Below, piece by piece: positions 1 through 8,738 of a stretch of DNA of 11,841 bases. The translations under genes were made by a program, and so were the position numbers. The notes under the pieces were generated by a model. It had not been told where the DNA came from and did no database searches. It saw nothing but the letters and a program-made list of their open reading frames with translations. The DNA lies in contig JAPLEC010000331.1 in assembly GCA_026391515.1 (NCBI GenBank), positions 1-11,841 of the forward strand, given 5' to 3'. Numbering within the stretch: position 1 is the stretch's first letter; every line of letters begins with the position of its first letter. Source of the DNA: Bacteroidia bacterium (GTDB taxonomy: Bacteria; Bacteroidota; Bacteroidia; Bacteroidales; VadinHA17).

Positions 1-895
1 ATCCGTCAATTATAGGCCACGACATACCAATACCCCGGCCTGATGGCAGTTTATCGGCATCTATCTTTCGCAATTCTGCAATGGATGTAAATCCACCCGA
101 TTTCACATAAGATTCCCCTGCGCTTTCAGCATCATGAAGGCGTTTTAAATTCTCACCAGGATATGTTGTGGGACGCGGTGATCCGAATGAACCGCCGCTT
201 TGAGAAATAGCGCCATGGAATAGTCCTCTTGCAAGGGGTGATGCGCATAACATGCTTATGGCGATTCCTCCTGCCGATTCACCAAAATTCGTCACCTTAT
301 CGGGATCGCCACCGAATGAAGAGATATTCTTCTTCACCCACTGGAGGCCGGCAATCATATCAAGAAGACCGTAATTTCCGGAAACATGATTCGGGCTTTC
401 CGCGCTCAGTTCCGGGTGTGCCAAAAATCCAAGCTGCCCGACGCGATAAGCAATGCTGACCAGCACCACGCCCTTTCTGGCGAGATTCTCTCCGCTGTAG
501 TTGCGTTCAGATGTAGCTCCTGCTCCGAATCCGCCACCATAGATCCATACAAGCACAGGAATACGGTCCCGTGGGGAGTTTGCCGGTGTCCAGATATTCA
601 GATAGAGGCAATCCTCGCTTTTACCTGAAGGAGGATTACCGCCCTGTATCGGGCCCGGAGCAAACTTATCTGCCTGCCTGACACCATCCCAGCTGGCAGC
701 AGGTTGCGGGGCACGCCACCGGAGGTCTCCGACAGGCGAAGCGGCGAACGGAATGCCTTTGTAAACGGACAATCCGTCTTCATATGTTCCCTGTAATAAT
801 CCCTGTTCCACCTTAACAGGCGCTGGCTGCTGAGCCAGGCCATAACCAGCTACGAATATTAAAAAGATCGTAATTAATAAGGTTAATTTTTTCAT
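1..895 (-). CDS. Type-B carboxylesterase (CE10 / PnbA-like), C-terminus beyond left edge
   Basis: This frame is open without a stop from the ATG at 895 to the window edge, giving 298 residues of a protein usually around 500 to 550 residues long. Residues 1-21 form a signal peptide ending in GLAQQ, so the enzyme is exported. The alpha/beta-hydrolase core is clear: the type-B signature EDCLYLNIW (about 94-102), an oxyanion-hole loop YGGGFGAG (119-126), and the nucleophile elbow GESAGG with Ser207. The acidic and histidine members of the triad would lie beyond the edge. The family hydrolyses carboxylic esters; its natural substrate cannot be read from the sequence. It follows the CE6-like gene by only 8 bases, with no clear Shine-Dalgarno, which suggests co-transcription and perhaps coupled translation. 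In this setting it may remove acyl groups from plant glycan fragments (inference). The base composition is higher in GC than that of the next gene upstream. Confidence 0.93.
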   Translation of the reverse strand, partial: MKKLTLLITIFLIFVAGYGLAQQPAPVKVEQGLLQGTYEDGLSVYKGIPFAASPVGDLRWRAPQPAASWDGVRQADKFAPGPIQGGNPPSGKSEDCLYLNIWTPANSPRDRIPVLVWIYGGGFGAGATSERNYSGENLARKGVVLVSIAYRVGQLGFLAHPELSAESPNHVSGNYGLLDMIAGLQWVKKNISSFGGDPDKVTNFGESAGGIAISMLCASPLARGLFHGAISQSGGSFGSPRPTTYPGENLKRLHDAESAGESYVKSGGFTSIAELRKIDADKLPSGRGIGMSWPIIDG

Positions 896-903
896 ATAAA
901 AGA

Positions 904-1755
904 TTATTTAGTCTTTGTGATCTTATAACCCATTACAGACAGCATCTTTTCAGCATATCGTTTACCCAGCATCCTGTAACCTTCAGCATTAAAATGCAGA
1001 TTATCACGTGAATCGATACAGCCACTTGAAGAAATTACATACGAATTCGGGATTGTTTGTGGCAGGGTGGCAATAATTGAGTTCATACCTGCACAAACGC
1101 CTCCCTGATCGGCGTGTACAACTTCACCGGCAAGAAGAGGAACCTTCTTAGGACTTAGGTGCAGATCTTTCATCAGATTGTCATACACAACTTTCACTTT
1201 TTTTGTCCAAAGCGTATCATTTGTATTCGACTCTCCCTGATGTAACAAAATTCCCTTAATAACACCATCTTTCCGGGCTAATTTTGCCATCTCGACAAGA
1301 CGAGCATAGGGATTTCCTCCGTATTCCTTGATAATATTGATCATCCACGATGGAGCCGTTGAAGCATACGACTGGTAGTTATCTTTATCAAACAGTTCAA
1401 TTTTGCAACCGGCTACAGAAACATTAATAACACCTATTCTCACCTTCTTAGGCAGGTTGGCAACCATAGTTCTTCCAAAATAATCGGCAGGGGTCAGACC
1501 AGTTCTGCATCGACACAATGGAGGAACAGCCGCGTACCAATTGCCTTTTTTTCTTCCCAGGTTAGGGCAATCAACAGCTTCCAAAACCAGAAATCGATTA
1601 TCAACTGTTGTGTCCTGCCCTTCAATTCTCGCATTGCCTTCCATATTTGATTGTCCAAAGCACAGGAATATGTAAAAATTCTTATCCTTCGAAAAGGCAT
1701 TACTATTTAATAAGATAAATGCGACAAATACGAGTAATCCGGGTTTCATTTTCAT
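904..1755 (-). CDS. CE6-like SGNH acetyl esterase (sialate O-acetylesterase domain family)
   Basis: The product is 283 residues with a signal peptide at about 1-22 (hydrophobic run then SNAFSKD). It carries the SGNH-hydrolase blocks of the SASA/DUF303 family: GQSNMEG at 34-40 with the likely nucleophile Ser36 very close to the mature N-terminus, HQGES at 172-176, and DNLHF at 251-255 supplying the Asp251/His254 pair. Length and motif order fit single-domain CE6 acetyl xylan esterases; the sialate esterase name is only a database label. The likely reaction is removal of O-acetyl groups from xylan or other glycans in the periplasm or outside. The gene lies 97 bases after the GH3 gene and 8 bases before the carboxylesterase. 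Met3 at 1749 is an alternative start; Met1 is kept because both give the same signal peptide. The substrate is inferred. Confidence 0.86.
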   Translation of the reverse strand: MKMKPGLLVFVAFILLNSNAFSKDKNFYIFLCFGQSNMEGNARIEGQDTTVDNRFLVLEAVDCPNLGRKKGNWYAAVPPLCRCRTGLTPADYFGRTMVANLPKKVRIGVINVSVAGCKIELFDKDNYQSYASTAPSWMINIIKEYGGNPYARLVEMAKLARKDGVIKGILLHQGESNTNDTLWTKKVKVVYDNLMKDLHLSPKKVPLLAGEVVHADQGGVCAGMNSIIATLPQTIPNSYVISSSGCIDSRDNLHFNAEGYRMLGKRYAEKMLSVMGYKITKTK

Positions 1756-1805
1756 ATTATTCAGGTTTAAATTTTATAACTACTATTAACAGAAATAAAA
1801 AAACT

Positions 1806-1813
1806 CAAACGTA
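1806..1813 (-). promoter_or_regulatory. Candidate Bacteroidota -7 box before the CE6-like gene
   Basis: Read on the minus strand this octamer is TACGTTTG, an exact match to the TAnnTTTG -7 consensus known from Bacteroides. It would place the transcription start near 1800 and leave a leader of about 45 bases before the ATG at 1755. A good -33 TTTG element at the expected spacing is not present; only a T-rich run is seen there. The match could be chance in a short AT-rich spacer. Confidence 0.3.
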
Positions 1814-1852
1814 CTGAGATTCTGATTTTAAAAAATCCATAATACTTCAAGT

Positions 1853-4447
1853 TTACTGAATCGTCATTAGTGTCAATTTCAGGTCCTTCGCATCTGAGCT
1901 ATTTCCATACCACACTTCATAGTCACCCGGAGTTACAGCCATTTTACCACTCGTCCGGTCGAAGAACTCGAATGAAGAAGAAGGCAGGTTAACAACTGCC
2001 TGACCCGATTTTCCGGCAGACAATTCAATCCTCTTGAATCCCTTCAACGTTTTAAGAGGTCCGTCCGTATCATTTGCTTTATGTACATAAACCTGAATGG
2101 TTTCCGTTCCTGCCCGTTTCCCTGTATTTGATACAGGAATAGTAAGTTCAATGTTTCCTTTTTTGCTGATCTTATTGCTAGAGATCTGTGCAGTCCCGAT
2201 TGAGAAAGTTGTATAGCTCAGTCCAAAACCAAAGGGGAATAGTGGATCAGACATATAACGATAAGTCCGGCCTCTCATTGAATAATTTTCGAAATCGGGC
2301 AATTGTTTCGAGTTCCTGTAGAAAGTGACAGGTAGTTTACCCGATGGATTAAAATCGCCAAAGAGTACATCGGCCACAGCCTGACCGCCGGATTCTCCTC
2401 CATACCATGCCTGGAGGATAGCATCGCAACTTTCGGTTTCTGGTAATAAAGCAATGGCAGAGCCGGAACAGTTCACGAAAATTACCTTCTTCCCGGATTG
2501 TTTCAAAGCTTTTAAGCAATTACGCTGAACCAATGGAAGTTCAATATCCGTGCGGTCGCCGCCCCTGAAACCAGGATATGATACCGGCATTTCCTCTCCC
2601 TCGAGCTGTGTAGAAAGTCCGCCAACAAATACTACAACATCAGTTCCCTGAAGTTTCTTTAAAAGGTCGGTATAATCTGCATCAACTTCTTTGCCGAAAT
2701 TAAACTCGAGGTTTGCCTGCCAATCGTTCAACTGGGCATAGCGGATTTCAATTTTATATTTCTTTCCGCTCTCTACCTTGAATGGATGTCTTGACGGAAG
2801 TGTCCGCCAATTATCATACTTTGTGACAGATTCTCCATTTACCAGCAATTCAAAGTGTCCGGTAGCTCCACACTTGAATACAATCTCTTCATTTTGAGAT
2901 GCCACGAACTCAGATTCAAATTTAGCCGAAAAACCTTCCAGCCGAACCCCTGGTGCAAATTCGTGCTGCCCGGCTACGGTTAATTTTATCGGGTCTGCAA
3001 TCTGTTGTGTGGCAACAATATTGCCTTTAAGGTCTATATTATTCCAGTAAGTGGCTTTAAACCCTTTTTTGCCGTCAATCGAACATTTCGAAAAATAGCT
3101 TTCGGTCACTTTATCTTCAACCAGATCGCATCCTTTGTCATATATAAGCCTATGGGCCGAAAGTTTAGAAGTAATACCGTCGAGAACAGTTATTGTCCTT
3201 ACCGGAGTTCCGTTATAATTTCCCCATAACATGGGTTTATCGTTGGCATTTGGGCCAATTACAGCTATTTTCTTGTTCGATTTCTTTAAGGGAAGGATGT
3301 TATTTTTATTCTGAAGAAGTGTCATTGATTCAAGTGCCATATCTAAAGCAAGTTTTCTATGCTCATCGTTATTTACAACTGTTACTGGAATTTTAGCCCA
3401 TGGCACCAAAGCATCATCATCCATTTCGCCAAGGTCGAAACGGCCAGTCAATACCCGTAACAAATGCTTGTTTATTTCTTCTTCTGTTATCAACCCTTTT
3501 GAAACAGCATCGGGTAATTTTCTAAAATTATGGTCAATCCATTGGCACTCAACATCGGTTCCTGCCAAAACACCTTTGGAAGCAGCATGGATTGCATCTG
3601 ATGAAACTTTATGGCTTGTATAAAAATCGGCTATAGCTCCGCAATCGGAAACGACCATATACTTGAATTCCCATTCATCTCTTAAAATCTTTTGAAGCAA
3701 TCGTGAATTTCCGCAGCATGGCTCATCATCCAAACGCTGATAGGCGCACATCACCTCGCGGACATCGGCTTCCTGAACCAATGCCTTAAATGCGGGAAGA
3801 TAGGTTTCCCATAAATCACGGGGGTCAACATTGTTGAGGTTAATTTCATGACGGCTCCATTCCGGTCCAGAGTGTACTGCAAAATGTTTTGCACAAGCCA
3901 GAAGCTTTTTATATTTTGAATCGGAAGGTCCCTGCAATCCTTTTACCACAGATATTCCCATCCGCGACATCAAGTAAGGATCTTCGCCATATGTTTCCTG
4001 ACCTCGTCCCCACCGTGGATCGCGGAATATGTTAACATTGGGTGTCCAAACTGAAAGACTTAGGAACCGCTTGTTTTCTTGTCCTTTTTGTTTTGCCTCG
4101 TTATACCTGGCGCGTGTTTCGTCAGAAGTAGCGTTAAAAATACGATATACCAATTGGTCATCAAATGAGGCAGCCATACCGACAGGTTCTGGAAAAACAG
4201 TAACATTGCTATTATTGGCGAGGCCATGCAATGCTTCGCTCCACCAGTTGAATTTTTTTATGCCCAGGCGCGGTATGGCATCCGACACATCGCACATCAG
4301 GGTTGCTTTTTCGCTTAATGTTAAACGGGTTATCAGATCTTTGGCCCTTTCTTCAGAGCTTAAACCAGGATTTTGAAAGGGATATTGCTGTCCCCAAAGG
4401 CTTGATGTCAGAATTAACCCCAGGGTAATAAATAAAGTTTTCTTCAT
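1853..4447 (-). CDS. GH3 glycosidase with inserted PA14 domain, beta-xylosidase clade
   Basis: The product is 864 residues with a signal peptide at 1-20 (cleavage around WGQQ). Residues 25-345 form the GH3 TIM-barrel: NWWSEALHG at 67-75 is typical of the beta-xylosidase / alpha-L-arabinofuranosidase branch, GRGQETYGEDP at 147-157 and KHF at 187-189 are substrate-binding motifs, and VVSDCGA at 265-271 holds the nucleophile Asp268. The alpha/beta sandwich begins near 365 and is interrupted by a PA14 domain at about 461-590. It resumes with EGEEMPVSYPGFRGGDR (615-631), which should supply the acid/base Glu. A fibronectin III-like domain closes the protein (about 755-860). The PA14 insertion is known in some GH3 enzymes and usually shapes the active-site rim. 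Likely role: exo-hydrolysis of xylo- or arabino-oligosaccharides in the periplasm. Beta-glucosidase activity cannot be excluded. The gene lies 87 bases after the GH127/146 gene. Confidence 0.95.
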   Translation of the reverse strand: MKKTLFITLGLILTSSLWGQQYPFQNPGLSSEERAKDLITRLTLSEKATLMCDVSDAIPRLGIKKFNWWSEALHGLANNSNVTVFPEPVGMAASFDDQLVYRIFNATSDETRARYNEAKQKGQENKRFLSLSVWTPNVNIFRDPRWGRGQETYGEDPYLMSRMGISVVKGLQGPSDSKYKKLLACAKHFAVHSGPEWSRHEINLNNVDPRDLWETYLPAFKALVQEADVREVMCAYQRLDDEPCCGNSRLLQKILRDEWEFKYMVVSDCGAIADFYTSHKVSSDAIHAASKGVLAGTDVECQWIDHNFRKLPDAVSKGLITEEEINKHLLRVLTGRFDLGEMDDDALVPWAKIPVTVVNNDEHRKLALDMALESMTLLQNKNNILPLKKSNKKIAVIGPNANDKPMLWGNYNGTPVRTITVLDGITSKLSAHRLIYDKGCDLVEDKVTESYFSKCSIDGKKGFKATYWNNIDLKGNIVATQQIADPIKLTVAGQHEFAPGVRLEGFSAKFESEFVASQNEEIVFKCGATGHFELLVNGESVTKYDNWRTLPSRHPFKVESGKKYKIEIRYAQLNDWQANLEFNFGKEVDADYTDLLKKLQGTDVVVFVGGLSTQLEGEEMPVSYPGFRGGDRTDIELPLVQRNCLKALKQSGKKVIFVNCSGSAIALLPETESCDAILQAWYGGESGGQAVADVLFGDFNPSGKLPVTFYRNSKQLPDFENYSMRGRTYRYMSDPLFPFGFGLSYTTFSIGTAQISSNKISKKGNIELTIPVSNTGKRAGTETIQVYVHKANDTDGPLKTLKGFKRIELSAGKSGQAVVNLPSSSFEFFDRTSGKMAVTPGDYEVWYGNSSDAKDLKLTLMTIQ

Positions 4448-4498
4448 TATAATTGTATTAAAAATGTCTGCAATGAATTTAGATGAATATTTTTATTG

Positions 4499-4529
4499 TT
4501 AATATAAAGATTAAGTGGGTACTTTCAAA
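4499..4529 (-). promoter_or_regulatory. Weak candidate promoter before the GH3 gene
   Basis: On the minus strand a TTTG (4529-4526) is followed after 19 bases by TATATTAA (4506-4499), which agrees with TAnnTTTG at the first six scored positions but not the last two. The spacing to the -33-like element is right, and the implied leader would be about 45 bases. The TTTG lies only a few bases past the stop codon of the GH127/146 gene. It would allow GH3 to be expressed apart from the upstream genes. This is a weak motif call only. Confidence 0.22.
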
Positions 4530-4534
4530 TGCTT

Positions 4535-6499
4535 TTATTCTTTATGCTGCACTGCCAATGAGTCGTGATAAGAACGGTATTGTGTGTTTGTCAAGGACAT
4601 CCAATACATCATATATCTTGCATCGTGGATCTTATAAAAAGGTTCAAGCACAACTTTAATCGGGTTGATCATTTTCAACCCGGGAGCGGTAAATGTCAGT
4701 GGCTTATCTTTTATCGGCACCAGTTCATCAGTGATTTTAGAAATGTCATCTTCAATTATTATAGGCGCTTTGTCAACAGGGAGTTTTTGACCGCCAGGAA
4801 TTTGACCCCACCTGCCATCATCTGCTATCAAACCTTTTAAATCCTCCGTTCCGGTTTTTGCACCAAGCAGGATCGGACCATGCATAATGGCAATATAGGA
4901 AGGCACGTTTGGAAAATGCTCAATTGAATTTTGCATTGGTAGTAAAACCTGAACCACATCTCCTGCTTTCCATAACCGGTCAACAGCAATATAAGATGAC
5001 GGATGAGATTTGTATGATACAGCTTTGCCATTGACAATGATCTTTAAGGCAGCGTCTTTCACCCATGATGGATATCGGATCATTAAATTAAAATGTGAGG
5101 ACCCTTCAGTCACTGTCAGTTTAGTCTTCTCTTCATCGGGGAATATTGTTTCCTGTTTAATTTTTATTCCTTTTTCCTTCCAGTTTAATTCTGATGCGAT
5201 AAAGAGGTTTAAATACAATGAATCATTATTATGAGTATAAATAAACTGATTGTATTTCCCGTGGTTTTCCATACCGGTGCCTACGCAACACCACATTGCT
5301 TCATTAGGGGCAGAATACACCCTGTAATGACGCGGGCGGGCCGGAGTAAAATAGACATAACCACCGTGTTCGGGATGCTGGGTTGACAAAATATGGTTAT
5401 ATAAAGTTCTTTCGTAGTAATCTGCATATTTTGCTGATGGATCAGTTCTGAAAAGATCTTCCGTCAGTTTAAGCATATTATATGAATTGCACGATTCAGG
5501 GCCCTCTACATCATTTATAAAATCAATACATGAAGAAGGGCTTGGGAAAAACTCTCTTCTGCTGTTCCCTCCGAATGCAAGCGATCGTTTTCCAGTCACA
5601 GTTTCCCAGAAGAAACTACCTGCCTCTGTAAAATATTTATCATGTGTAAGTTCGGCAATTCTTTGAAAACCAATGGCTTTTGGGATCTGTGTATTAGCAT
5701 GTTTATTATCAAGATTATCATTATCAGCCGCCATTGCATCCAGTAACATTCTGTGTGAGAATCGTTTAGCAGCAACCAGATATTTCACATCACCTGTTAT
5801 CTGGTATGCGTCAGCGAAAATTTCATTAATACCGCCATGTTCTGCATCGAGCATCGATTGCATCTGTTCATCTGTCAGCGCAGATGTGATGTTTATACCC
5901 CAATCACAGAATTTCAGAAATATCGTTCTGGAGTCATTATTTCCTGTATATAACCAGGCATCTCTTAACCCTGCATACATTTTATGGATATTATAACATG
6001 GAGCCCATGCTGAACGATACGCTCTGAAATCTCCTTTTTGTAAAGTACTCCATATCGCTTTACTGTTCGGCATCCCGCCGGCATATCCCTTGCCCCAGTC
6101 AATATTATTTATTTCGTTTGCTTCCTGGCATGCTTTGAGTTCTGAGATCATATAATCCATTCGCCTTTTACATTCAGCATTACCGGTAGCAGCATAATTC
6201 ATTGCCATTGCCGTTAAATAATGGCCACCAACATGACCATCCAGTCCTTCCCAGTTTGGAAACCCTGAGGCTTTTGCCGGCAAACCGGCTTCTTTCCGGA
6301 AAGGAGCAAGTATCCTGTCTACATCATATTTTAGAAGTGTCTGAATATTCAGATCACGGGCATGTTTGAAAGGTCCCTCCAGTAAAACAACATCCTTTAA
6401 TTGAAACTCATTTGGATAAAGTTTGTCCTGTGCCTTAATTTTGCTGCAAGCCAGGAAAATACAGCATAGTACAAGAAAAACAAGTTTAATTTTCGACAT
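4535..6499 (-). CDS. GH127/GH146 (DUF1680) beta-L-arabinofuranosidase
   Basis: The product is 654 residues with a signal peptide at about 1-24. A Cys at 18 sits in a poor lipobox, so a lipoprotein is possible but less likely than cleavage near IKAQ. The family motifs are all present. ESC (Glu335, Cys337) and WCCVGTG (Cys404, Cys405) match the glutamate plus three-cysteine zinc site known from HypBA1, in which the first cysteine of the CC pair is the nucleophile. Glu316 in GGNSRREFF is the likely acid/base. The (alpha/alpha)6 barrel spans about 30-430 and is followed by beta-sandwich domains. The ENHGKY motif after CC and the length favour the Bacteroidota GH146-type branch, but GH127 is not excluded. 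The likely reaction is release of beta-L-arabinofuranose from plant glycans. The start at 6499 is preceded by AAGGAG about 14 bases upstream, and the gene begins 28 bases after the two-headed esterase. Confidence 0.94.
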   Translation of the reverse strand: MSKIKLVFLVLCCIFLACSKIKAQDKLYPNEFQLKDVVLLEGPFKHARDLNIQTLLKYDVDRILAPFRKEAGLPAKASGFPNWEGLDGHVGGHYLTAMAMNYAATGNAECKRRMDYMISELKACQEANEINNIDWGKGYAGGMPNSKAIWSTLQKGDFRAYRSAWAPCYNIHKMYAGLRDAWLYTGNNDSRTIFLKFCDWGINITSALTDEQMQSMLDAEHGGINEIFADAYQITGDVKYLVAAKRFSHRMLLDAMAADNDNLDNKHANTQIPKAIGFQRIAELTHDKYFTEAGSFFWETVTGKRSLAFGGNSRREFFPSPSSCIDFINDVEGPESCNSYNMLKLTEDLFRTDPSAKYADYYERTLYNHILSTQHPEHGGYVYFTPARPRHYRVYSAPNEAMWCCVGTGMENHGKYNQFIYTHNNDSLYLNLFIASELNWKEKGIKIKQETIFPDEEKTKLTVTEGSSHFNLMIRYPSWVKDAALKIIVNGKAVSYKSHPSSYIAVDRLWKAGDVVQVLLPMQNSIEHFPNVPSYIAIMHGPILLGAKTGTEDLKGLIADDGRWGQIPGGQKLPVDKAPIIIEDDISKITDELVPIKDKPLTFTAPGLKMINPIKVVLEPFYKIHDARYMMYWMSLTNTQYRSYHDSLAVQHKE

Positions 6500-6527
6500 A
6501 GTGAATTATTTTACTCCTTATGAAATT

Positions 6528-8444
6528 CTACTTGAAAAGAAGTTGGGCAAAATTATAAAGGTTGTTCCTCCAGACCGGCCAGGCGTGTCCTCCGGGATAA
6601 TCGTTATAAGTATACTTAAGTTTCATTTCATCAAACCTGGAAATCATTGCCTGACAATTATTATATGCTATATCTTCCTTACCGCCTATCCCTATCCAAA
6701 TTAGTTTTAAGTTGTTTTTGATTTTATCGAGATTGTTATTCATAATATCATATTGTTTATTGGCAAGATCGCTCTGCGCAGGCATTATCCAGCCGGAGCT
6801 GAAAATACCGAGATATGAAAATAAATCAGTATTATTCATTCCCACATATAGAGTCTGGATACCACCCATTGACAAACCGGCAAGCGCCCGGGTCCCGGTA
6901 CCGGTTTCTGCACGGTAGTTTTTCTCGACAAAGGGAATGATGCATTGTTTCAGTTCTCTTTCAAACATTCTGAGCGTATTTTCGCCAAAACCCTGTCCGC
7001 TGACATTTCCATCAGGCATTACAATAAGCATGGGTTTTGCCTTATTTTCCGCGATGAGATTATCGAGGATCAGATCCGTTTTACCCTGGGTCGCCCATCC
7101 TCTTTCATCTTCGCCGCCGCCATGTAAAATATATAATACAGGATATTTTCCGCTTATATTGACATCATAGCCGGCAGGTTTATAGATGTAAAACTGACGC
7201 CATGCATTAAAGACAGTGGAAAAATAACGTTTAATAGAGATCTCCCCGTGAGGTACATCTTTTTCTGCATAATAGCCATCTCCTTTGAAGGGCACCTCAA
7301 TACCGCTGGCCATTCTGCCCATTCCGTAAAATGTTTCACTGGCAGGGTCCGCCAGGGCTAATCCATCGACCAGCAGGGAATAGTAATGAAATCCTTCAGT
7401 CAGCGAATCTGTTGTCACTTCCCATATTCCTTCCTTATTTTTTACCAGGTCGTATTTTTTTGCCAGATCGAGCTGAACCTTTTGTGCATCAGGTGCTTTG
7501 ACACGAAAGATAGCACGGCTGTCAGGTAAAATCTGCGGATATTTTGCCCCCCTTACATTGGTTGATGCCGGTATCCCGACAAGACTGTACTTGTTGAATT
7601 TTGATACATCCACGGGCTTGAAAATGAGCTGCGAGAACATGTATAAGGAATTTTTCCAGACTTTAAAATCATGCACTCCGGGTTCTATATAATAAATATG
7701 AGGAACATCGTTTGCATTGAGATAGTCATGTGTCCGCTGGCTGAATGTTATCAGGCCGTCGTTATCACCACAGGAGATCCAGAGCAACTTCAGCTTTTTT
7801 CTGGCTTCTTCCGGGTCAGGCAACAGTTGATCAGGAGGTTTTGTATTCGGAGCAGAAGAGAACCCTCCGATCCAGGCGAACCGGTCGAGGTTACCCAGGC
7901 CGAAATTAAGGGATTGTCCCCCACCCATCGACAAACCTGCTATGGCACGGTGCTCCCGGTCTTTAATTACCGGATACTTTTTCTCGATAAAGGGAATGAG
8001 ATCGTTAAGAAGGTCCTTCTCGAACGTCGTAAATGCCTGCACTCTGTCGGGCGCCATGGTATTTATCGGGCGATCATCTTTTATGGCCCTGCCATTAGGC
8101 ATAACCACAATCATCGGCTCAACCTTTTTATCTGCATATAAATTATCCAGGATAACCTGTGGCTGTCCTCCTTTGAGCCATTCTTTTTCGTCACCGCCGA
8201 TACCATGCAGAAGGTATAATACGGGATACTTTTTACTTTTTGAATAATCAGGCGGGGTATAGATGATAGCCCTGCGGTTTGTACCGACTGTTTTTGAGGC
8301 ATAGATGACGGTATCAATTTTACCATGCGGAATTCCTGTACGGAGTATATCATATCCTGCAGGAGCATGGTTTTCGACATCCTGTGAGAAAGAAGGATAG
8401 TTAAATGCAATTAATAATGTTATGAGAGCGATCGGCTTTTTCAT
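6528..8444 (-). CDS. Two-headed esterase: CE1, Ig-like (E_set) domain, CE1
   Basis: The product is 638 residues with a signal peptide at 1-20 (SFSQD). Residues about 35-276 form a complete CE1-type alpha/beta hydrolase with LLHGIGG (78-84), nucleophile Ser172 in GLSMGG, Asp229 in CGDND and His258 in GVHDF. Residues about 283-400 form an Ig-like E_set_Esterase_N domain (APDAQKVQLD, EGFHYY). Residues about 400-638 form a second CE1 domain with ILHGGGEDE (439-447), Ser525 in GLSMGG, an acidic pair Glu590/Asp591 and His620 in GGHAW. Both heads look catalytically complete. Such domains act as feruloyl or acetyl xylan esterases; enterochelin-esterase-like is the generic label. The C-terminal half has the same architecture as the separate esterase at 10089-11279, so the gene looks like a fusion of two esterase genes. 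It lies between GH43 and GH127/146 with spacers of 36 and 28 bases. Export to the periplasm or surface is expected. Confidence 0.94.
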   Translation of the reverse strand: MKKPIALITLLIAFNYPSFSQDVENHAPAGYDILRTGIPHGKIDTVIYASKTVGTNRRAIIYTPPDYSKSKKYPVLYLLHGIGGDEKEWLKGGQPQVILDNLYADKKVEPMIVVMPNGRAIKDDRPINTMAPDRVQAFTTFEKDLLNDLIPFIEKKYPVIKDREHRAIAGLSMGGGQSLNFGLGNLDRFAWIGGFSSAPNTKPPDQLLPDPEEARKKLKLLWISCGDNDGLITFSQRTHDYLNANDVPHIYYIEPGVHDFKVWKNSLYMFSQLIFKPVDVSKFNKYSLVGIPASTNVRGAKYPQILPDSRAIFRVKAPDAQKVQLDLAKKYDLVKNKEGIWEVTTDSLTEGFHYYSLLVDGLALADPASETFYGMGRMASGIEVPFKGDGYYAEKDVPHGEISIKRYFSTVFNAWRQFYIYKPAGYDVNISGKYPVLYILHGGGEDERGWATQGKTDLILDNLIAENKAKPMLIVMPDGNVSGQGFGENTLRMFERELKQCIIPFVEKNYRAETGTGTRALAGLSMGGIQTLYVGMNNTDLFSYLGIFSSGWIMPAQSDLANKQYDIMNNNLDKIKNNLKLIWIGIGGKEDIAYNNCQAMISRFDEMKLKYTYNDYPGGHAWPVWRNNLYNFAQLLFK

Positions 8445-8738
8445 GATGGTTTCAGTATTTGGTTTATTGGTTTAAATGAATTATTGCGCTACAGGAATAG
8501 GCTGTGCTGCGGGTAAATATCCGGCAGGTTTGCCGAAAACGGTAAACTCCAGGATTCCCAATGGGGTGGTCCTAGGCCAGTTTGTCAAAGTCAGCCGGAC
8601 AAAACGGCATTTTACAGGAGGAATCTCCTCAAAGATGGTATTTCGCGAAACGGTGTTCTTTGTCTGATCAAGGGCTGTAACGTATGTCTTGCCATCCATT
8701 GACACTTCAATCCTATATTGATATGTGAAGGTTGAAGG

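Noticed and set aside
1804..1818. Short inverted repeat CTCA...TGAG as a terminator after GH3
   Set aside because: The stem is only four base pairs with a loop of about seven, too weak for an intrinsic terminator.
6440..6450. Lipoprotein signal (Cys18) in the GH127/146 product
   Set aside because: The residues before the Cys (IFLA) fit a lipobox poorly, and a standard cleavage site near residue 24 is present. It is left as a minor alternative in the gene entry.
7671..8141. A 156-codon open frame on the plus strand opposite the first esterase head
   Set aside because: It is antisense to the GLSMGG-bearing domain, has no recognisable product and no plausible start context.
8455..8476. Short direct repeat (TTTGGTTTA / TTGGTTTA) in the spacer before the two-headed esterase
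   Set aside because: It is two imperfect copies of about eight bases in AT-rich DNA, within chance expectation.
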